Source of the DNA: FEN-987 sp049521055
Lineage (GTDB): Archaea; Thermoproteota; Bathyarchaeia; 40CM-2-53-6
DNA: 10,320 nucleotides
Assembly: GCA_049521055.1 (NCBI GenBank)
Contig: JBEKPE010000082.1
Span: 1 to 10,320, forward strand
Reading direction: 5' to 3'
The notes under the pieces are model-generated. The model worked only from the letters and a program-made list of their open reading frames with translations. It was not told the DNA's origin and ran no database searches. Positions 6,928-10,320 of this stretch are shown piece after piece; the first letter of the stretch is position 1; each line of letters opens with the position of its first letter. The translations under genes and the position numbers were made by a program.

Positions 6928-6968
6928 GAGGTACGACTACCCGCGACGGTAGGATGCAAATAACAAAG
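6918..6968. repeat. 10-bp inverted repeat upstream of the polytopic membrane protein gene
   Basis: CTTTGTTATT at 6918-6927 has its exact reverse complement AATAACAAAG at 6959-6968. Between them, CTACC (6937-6941) and GGTAG (6948-6952) form a second, nested 5-bp stem. The arms are centred about 41 bases apart, near four helical turns, so they could be paired operator half-sites. As RNA the region folds into one 51-base structure ending 21 bases before the next start codon. No good TATA box is seen elsewhere in this gap, so the promoter may overlap the repeat. Confidence 0.5.
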
Positions 6969-6989
6969 TAAATCTAACCTTCAACTCCG

Positions 6990-9038
6990 TTGAATGAGAT
7001 TCGTGTAAAGGCTTTAAGCAAACTTGGGCGCGAGAATAAGCACATGCATGACGTTCAAACGAAGGTACTTCACTGGGTTACCGGGATCGGTCTGGGAATA
7101 GGGCTACTCGTTCTCCTCAACCAGCTGCAAATACCCTACTACCTCTACTATCCGCGAACAACCCAGATAATGCTAATTTCCAACTTCTACGATTACTACC
7201 TCTTCCTAATCTCAACCATCAGCGTTCCTTGGACATTTGCGCTTTCTTGGAAGCGATTCTCAACCACTGTTTCAATAGGAACTTTAGCAATGTGGGCGGT
7301 ATCAATAGCTCTGGCAATTCTTAACCAGCCCGCGGCCATCCCAATCCTTTACGCTGTTGTGGTCTGTGCGGCTGCTTTGAACGTGCAACGATCGGAGAGT
7401 CGTAGAGTCGCAATTACAGAGATCCTTCCCTCAGCGCTCCTCATTTTTGTTTTGGTCGAATGGTCCTCTCTCTTCTACTGGGTAGCCGCGGCCCTCGGCC
7501 CCCAAGCGAGAGTTGGCATCCTTTCCCCTGAGCTTGAAGCCAACCTGACCTTTTTCCTCTACCCTCTCGCGATTCCGATAATGCTGTTGCTTCTGTTCTC
7601 ATGGTTGTGGATCCCATTAATTCCGCGCCTGCCCCGGTTGAGAAGCCGCTTGGTAGTTCGGTATCAGCCGTCTCCGCAAAAGCCCGGCCTCAGAACCATT
7701 GTAGCATCGCTGGATTTTTTCGCCATCACTGCGGTAATCGTCTTCTTCTACTCATACCTCGCGGGACAGACCTGGGTCGTGGGTCAGGACTCATTCTGGA
7801 GGTACATAGACCCGCTTAACGCCCTCGTCGGCCTCACGCCATCCCAGGCCTTTAACACATCAGCCAGTCACGGAGTCTACGTCGTGTTCCTCTACCTCAT
7901 CCAATCAGCCACCGGACTCAGCTCGGTTTCAATCGTGAAATACGCCCCTCTTGTTCTAACTTTTTGCACTGCTACGGCTGCTTTCTTCGCAGCTCTGCGT
8001 GGAGGATGGAACTTTCAACTCGCAATCCTAACTTCAATCTCCACTCTGCTCTGGCTGCCAACGATTCTCGGAATATACGTGGCCATCCAAGCCAATTGGG
8101 TCGCACTTGTCTTCTGGATGGTCTTCCTGGCAATCTACTTCGCAAACAATGAACCGAACATAGCGACCTACATCATCTTAGCCGTCTTGTCGATGATCAT
8201 TCTCCTCGTTCATCCTTGGACTTGGGGTGTCTTCGCTACAACCTTGATCCTGACAGCGCTCCTTTCGAGACAGAGCACCTGGAGCAGGCATTGTGTTCGG
8301 ACACTGGGTGCCGCGCTAATACTTGCTCTTCCAATCGGAACAGCCGCGTACTCGCTCTCCCCAAGCCTCAGAAATGATTTCTTGAACACAATTCAATTGT
8401 ACATCAGCGGTCCCGTAAATCCGATTAGTCTGCTGACTTTCGGCGATGCCTTGACAAACATGTTCGTCAACTTAGGGCCCATTCTTTCCCCAGCCATTCT
8501 TCTGCTCAGCCTAGTGGGTGCGTACGCCCTTTCCCGACGCCGCGGCATAACCGCAAACTACCTAATCGCATGGATTGCCGCTTGGTGCGTAGGCTCAATC
8601 CTTGTGGCCCCATCACTGCTCAACCCAACAAATCCAGGGCTCAGTGAGACCGGACTTTGGCGAATGCTATACGTTTCCCCACTCCCGTTTCTTCTTGCGT
8701 TGGGGATGGAGAAATGCATCAGCATTTCAAAGCAACCGATAATGCCTGAGAGTGCTAAGAGCATTCTGTCTAGAGTGATTCCTCTGCTCTCGATGGCACC
8801 GTTCGTCGCTACGGGCGCGGGACTGTTCCTGTTCTCGGATCCCAATGTCAGGTTAATGCTTGTAGCCGCCGCGTTGATCATGGCGTTGCTTCTTGTTGTC
8901 ATGTTACCCAAGTATCGAACTTTGGATGCCCTAGTCGTTTCGGTTTTAGTTCTGTTGCTTTTCAACGCCGCGTTTCGAAGCCTCTTTCCACTCGTCCTAG
9001 ACCCTCATACCATATTCCCGTTGCAGGCGGGGAGGTAG
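6990..9038 (+). CDS. Polytopic membrane protein, possible GT-C-type glycosyltransferase
   Basis: The 682-residue protein is almost entirely membrane-spanning, with about 17-19 hydrophobic segments. Seven precede a loop at about 259-295 that holds VVGQDSFWRYIDPL (D267, W270, R271, D274), followed by about ten more helices. One of these contains HPWTWGVF at 408-415. A many-helix protein with an acidic, aromatic outer loop fits lipid-phosphate-sugar-dependent GT-C enzymes (PMT/ArnT/GT39-like), but the acidic motif here is not in the usual early loop, so the call is tentative. It lacks the WWDYG-type motif of oligosaccharyltransferases. The TTG at 6990 is the first start after an in-frame TAA at 6975. 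An ATG at 7044 would give 664 residues and still retain all helices. It follows the giant surface-protein gene by 153 bases. Alternatives are a transporter or a membrane protein of unknown function. Confidence 0.8.
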   Translation: MNEIRVKALSKLGRENKHMHDVQTKVLHWVTGIGLGIGLLVLLNQLQIPYYLYYPRTTQIMLISNFYDYYLFLISTISVPWTFALSWKRFSTTVSIGTLAMWAVSIALAILNQPAAIPILYAVVVCAAALNVQRSESRRVAITEILPSALLIFVLVEWSSLFYWVAAALGPQARVGILSPELEANLTFFLYPLAIPIMLLLLFSWLWIPLIPRLPRLRSRLVVRYQPSPQKPGLRTIVASLDFFAITAVIVFFYSYLAGQTWVVGQDSFWRYIDPLNALVGLTPSQAFNTSASHGVYVVFLYLIQSATGLSSVSIVKYAPLVLTFCTATAAFFAALRGGWNFQLAILTSISTLLWLPTILGIYVAIQANWVALVFWMVFLAIYFANNEPNIATYIILAVLSMIILLVHPWTWGVFATTLILTALLSRQSTWSRHCVRTLGAALILALPIGTAAYSLSPSLRNDFLNTIQLYISGPVNPISLLTFGDALTNMFVNLGPILSPAILLLSLVGAYALSRRRGITANYLIAWIAAWCVGSILVAPSLLNPTNPGLSETGLWRMLYVSPLPFLLALGMEKCISISKQPIMPESAKSILSRVIPLLSMAPFVATGAGLFLFSDPNVRLMLVAAALIMALLLVVMLPKYRTLDALVVSVLVLLLFNAAFRSLFPLVLDPHTIFPLQAGR

Positions 9039-9110
9039 GAACGAGTCATCTTGTCAGGCTTGCTTCAATCTTTGAGAAGGGGTTATGCTCCGAAAACCGA
9101 CTATGCAACC

Positions 9111-9118
9111 TATATATA
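9111..9118 (+). promoter_or_regulatory. TATA box of the second secreted-protein gene
   Basis: TATATATA matches the archaeal TATA consensus. Transcription should start near 9138-9142, only about 7-11 bases before the TTG at 9149, so the mRNA would be nearly leaderless. The rest of the 110-base gap after the polytopic gene shows no clear terminator. Confidence 0.62.
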
Positions 9119-9148
9119 TGTAATACCATTGTTTTTGTGTGGTCGTAA

Positions 9149-9766
9149 TTGAAGAGTGTAAGCTTAGCTGTTATCATGTTTGCAACGCTCCTCACGTTGG
9201 GAGTTACTTCGGTGTACGCAAATACTGGCGAAGGTACCGTTGGGTTACCTATTCTCGGCACTACTGGCGCGCCAGCTTTGGCCTCTCCCAGCCTTTTCAG
9301 CGGAGCAATGAGCGTGCTGTACGCCGATGGAACACCGGTCGTCCTATCTACAAATCAAGTAACCCTTAACATCTGCAATACGAGTTGCGTAACGGTTACC
9401 GCAACCCTGAAGCAGACTGCTCCCGGAACATATACGTACTCATTCACGCCACCTACATTGCTTACTGGCACGGTCACAATCTACATCAAAGCCTACGGTC
9501 TAGCAGATGATAATGGCCGCATCTTTCCAAGCGTCGACACGCAGATTGGAACCTACGCCTACGCAGCAAGCACAACGACAGGTACAAGCGCCCCAATAGG
9601 GACGGCAAATGCGCCTCCAGCAGGAACCCCACTAAGTCCGTTAACTAGCCAAGCGGTCAACACGGTTCAAACGCCAACACAAACGTTTCCGATCGGGGCA
9701 TTGCTGGCAGTGTTGAGTGTCCTTGGATTAGCCGGGTGCCTTCTCATTCTCCCGTCCCGACGCTAA
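9149..9766 (+). CDS. Secreted, C-terminally anchored protein with one predicted beta domain
   Basis: The 205-residue protein begins with a signal peptide (KSVSLAVIMFATLLTLG) likely cleaved after VYA at residue 24. The middle, about 45-150, looks like a beta-sandwich: alternating hydrophobic residues, a C-N-T-S-C pair that could form a disulfide, and a turn at GTYTYSF. A Thr/Pro/Ala/Ser-rich linker of about 30 residues follows, then FPIG (180-183), a hydrophobic helix and a final SRR. The TTG start is forced, because an in-frame TAA lies directly before it and no ATG or GTG occurs before the signal core. It has its own strong TATA box. No specific family is recognised. The linker resembles stalks of archaeal surface proteins, which are often O-glycosylated. 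Its tail is the same length as that of the giant PEFG protein, so shared processing is possible. Confidence 0.78.
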   Translation: MKSVSLAVIMFATLLTLGVTSVYANTGEGTVGLPILGTTGAPALASPSLFSGAMSVLYADGTPVVLSTNQVTLNICNTSCVTVTATLKQTAPGTYTYSFTPPTLLTGTVTIYIKAYGLADDNGRIFPSVDTQIGTYAYAASTTTGTSAPIGTANAPPAGTPLSPLTSQAVNTVQTPTQTFPIGALLAVLSVLGLAGCLLILPSRR

Positions 9767-9822
9767 ATAGCCAGTACTAGCCAAGCGCGTCTTCCTAGTC
9801 CTAACGCTCGCTACCTTGAAAC

Positions 9823-9854
9823 ATTCTTAGTCAATTTTCATCGTCCTCCTTCTC
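9823..9854 (+). terminator. Pyrimidine-rich 3' region after the second secreted-protein gene
   Basis: About 60-90 bases after the TAA the plus strand becomes T/C-rich, with CAATTTTCATCGTCCTCC and short T runs. Archaeal transcripts commonly end at such tracts. There is no hairpin in front apart from a 5-bp ACTAG/CTAGT repeat (9776-9780 and 9795-9799). Confidence 0.28.
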
Positions 9855-9888
9855 AAGAGTTTCCGGTAGGACGCTGGGGCATGGGATA

Positions 9889-9911
9889 GCGCACGTTTAT
9901 TGGGCGTGCGC
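9889..9911. repeat. GC-rich hairpin between convergent genes
   Basis: GCGCACG at 9889-9895 and CGTGCGC at 9905-9911 form a perfect 7-bp stem around a nine-base loop, TTTATTGGG. It lies between the stop of the rightward secreted-protein gene (9766) and the stop of the leftward membrane-anchored gene (9955). It could therefore mark a transcript 3' end, though no T-run follows closely on either strand. The loop also holds a TATA-like TTTATT, so an operator over a promoter is an alternative. Confidence 0.45.
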
Positions 9912-9954
9912 GAAGCGATCAACCATGAAAATCGTAGTAGAAACTACAGATAGG

Positions 9955-10320
9955 TCAACGTGCGATCTGAGGGGCAACAGATTGCAGAAGTATGATTCCG
10001 TACACAATTGCTGCTAGGAATATACCGGCTAGGATAAGGGCGGCGATGCGCAATCTCCGTCGGTTGATTAGCACACCGGTCCTACCATATGCAGGCGCCA
10101 GCAGCTCTGAGCCTGTCAACACGAAGATGGACATAATTGCCGCCCATAAACTCAGGCTGCCCAAAGTCAAGGGTAGGAATGGAATTGGCTGCGCCAAAAT
10201 CAAATTCAAGCCTCCCACCGCCACGGTATTATTCCCAGAGTTCGGATTCGAATTGCCATGGTTTGAATCGCGATAAAGCACGGTCCACCCGAAGCTTTGA
10301 CCCGGTAAGAGAGTTGTTTT
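9955..10320 (-). CDS. Membrane-anchored protein, C-terminal part (enters from right edge)
   Basis: One hundred and twenty-one codons are visible before the TGA at 9955-9957, and the frame stays open to the window edge. A GTG at 10281 could serve as a start, but the 13 codons upstream (LLPGQSFGWT among them) read like protein and continue into GWTVLYRDSN. The real start is therefore probably outside. The visible part holds an Asn/Gly/Ser-rich stretch (DSNHGNSNPNSGNN), a hydrophobic segment LAQPIPFLPLTLGSLSLWAA leading into a first helix (about IMSIFVLTGSELL), a short basic loop (YGRTGVLINRRRLR), a second helix (IAALILAGIFLAAIVYGIILL) and the tail QSVAPQIAR. The charges put the RRR loop in the cytoplasm. 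The N-terminal part is probably extracellular. No family is recognised. It converges with the second secreted-protein gene. Confidence 0.62.
   Translation of the reverse strand, partial: KTTLLPGQSFGWTVLYRDSNHGNSNPNSGNNTVAVGGLNLILAQPIPFLPLTLGSLSLWAAIMSIFVLTGSELLAPAYGRTGVLINRRRLRIAALILAGIFLAAIVYGIILLQSVAPQIAR

Noticed and set aside
8558..8965. Antisense open frame of 135 codons within the polytopic membrane gene
   Set aside because: It is the complement of helix-coding triplets, where long antisense frames are common. It has no promoter or domain.
9139..9369. GTG-started frame of 76 codons overlapping the second secreted-protein gene
   Set aside because: Its GTG sits at the ideal distance from the TATA box, but the product lacks a signal peptide or domain pattern, whereas the overlapping TTG frame has both.

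Overview
The window looks archaeal, most likely from the Thaumarchaeota (Nitrososphaerota) or a close relative. The main clue is the 1444-residue secreted protein at 2502-6836. It ends in the residues PEFG, one hydrophobic helix and a basic tail (KRKRN), which is the PEFG-CTERM type of sorting signal known mainly from that phylum. Other archaeal traits are TATA boxes about 25-28 bases before inferred transcript starts, few Shine-Dalgarno sites, short or absent leaders, TTG start codons on secreted proteins, and an AbrB-type regulator. Base composition looks roughly balanced by eye. No rRNA, tRNA, CRISPR array, transposase or integrase was seen.

Layout, left to right. (1) 1-176, minus strand: N-terminal part of an AbrB/SpoVT-type DNA-binding protein that runs off the left edge. 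(2) 177-296: intergenic, with a probable leaderless promoter and a 9-bp dyad. (3) 297-1871, minus: a MATE/MOP-superfamily oligosaccharide flippase. (4) 1872-2077: divergent control region. (5) 2078-2335, plus: a small protein with two membrane helices. (6) 2336-2501: promoter and leader of the giant gene, with a consensus TATA box, a hairpin and a five-codon upstream frame that overlaps the TTG start. (7) 2502-6836, plus: the giant PEFG-CTERM surface protein. (8) 6837-6989: two stem-loops. (9) 6990-9038, plus: a protein with about 17-19 membrane helices, perhaps a GT-C-type glycosyltransferase. (10) 9149-9766, plus: a second secreted protein whose C-terminus mimics the sorting tail of the giant one. 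(11) 9767-9954: intergenic, with a GC-rich hairpin. (12) 9955-10320, minus: C-terminal part of a membrane-anchored protein that enters from the right edge.

Taken together this reads as a cell-envelope locus. A large sequon-rich protein is exported and anchored by a sorting signal. A flippase and a possible glycosyltransferase could supply its glycans. Several one- or two-helix membrane proteins surround it. The functional links are inferred from gene content and adjacency. The sorting peptidase (archaeosortase) and the oligosaccharyltransferase that such a scheme needs are not in the window.
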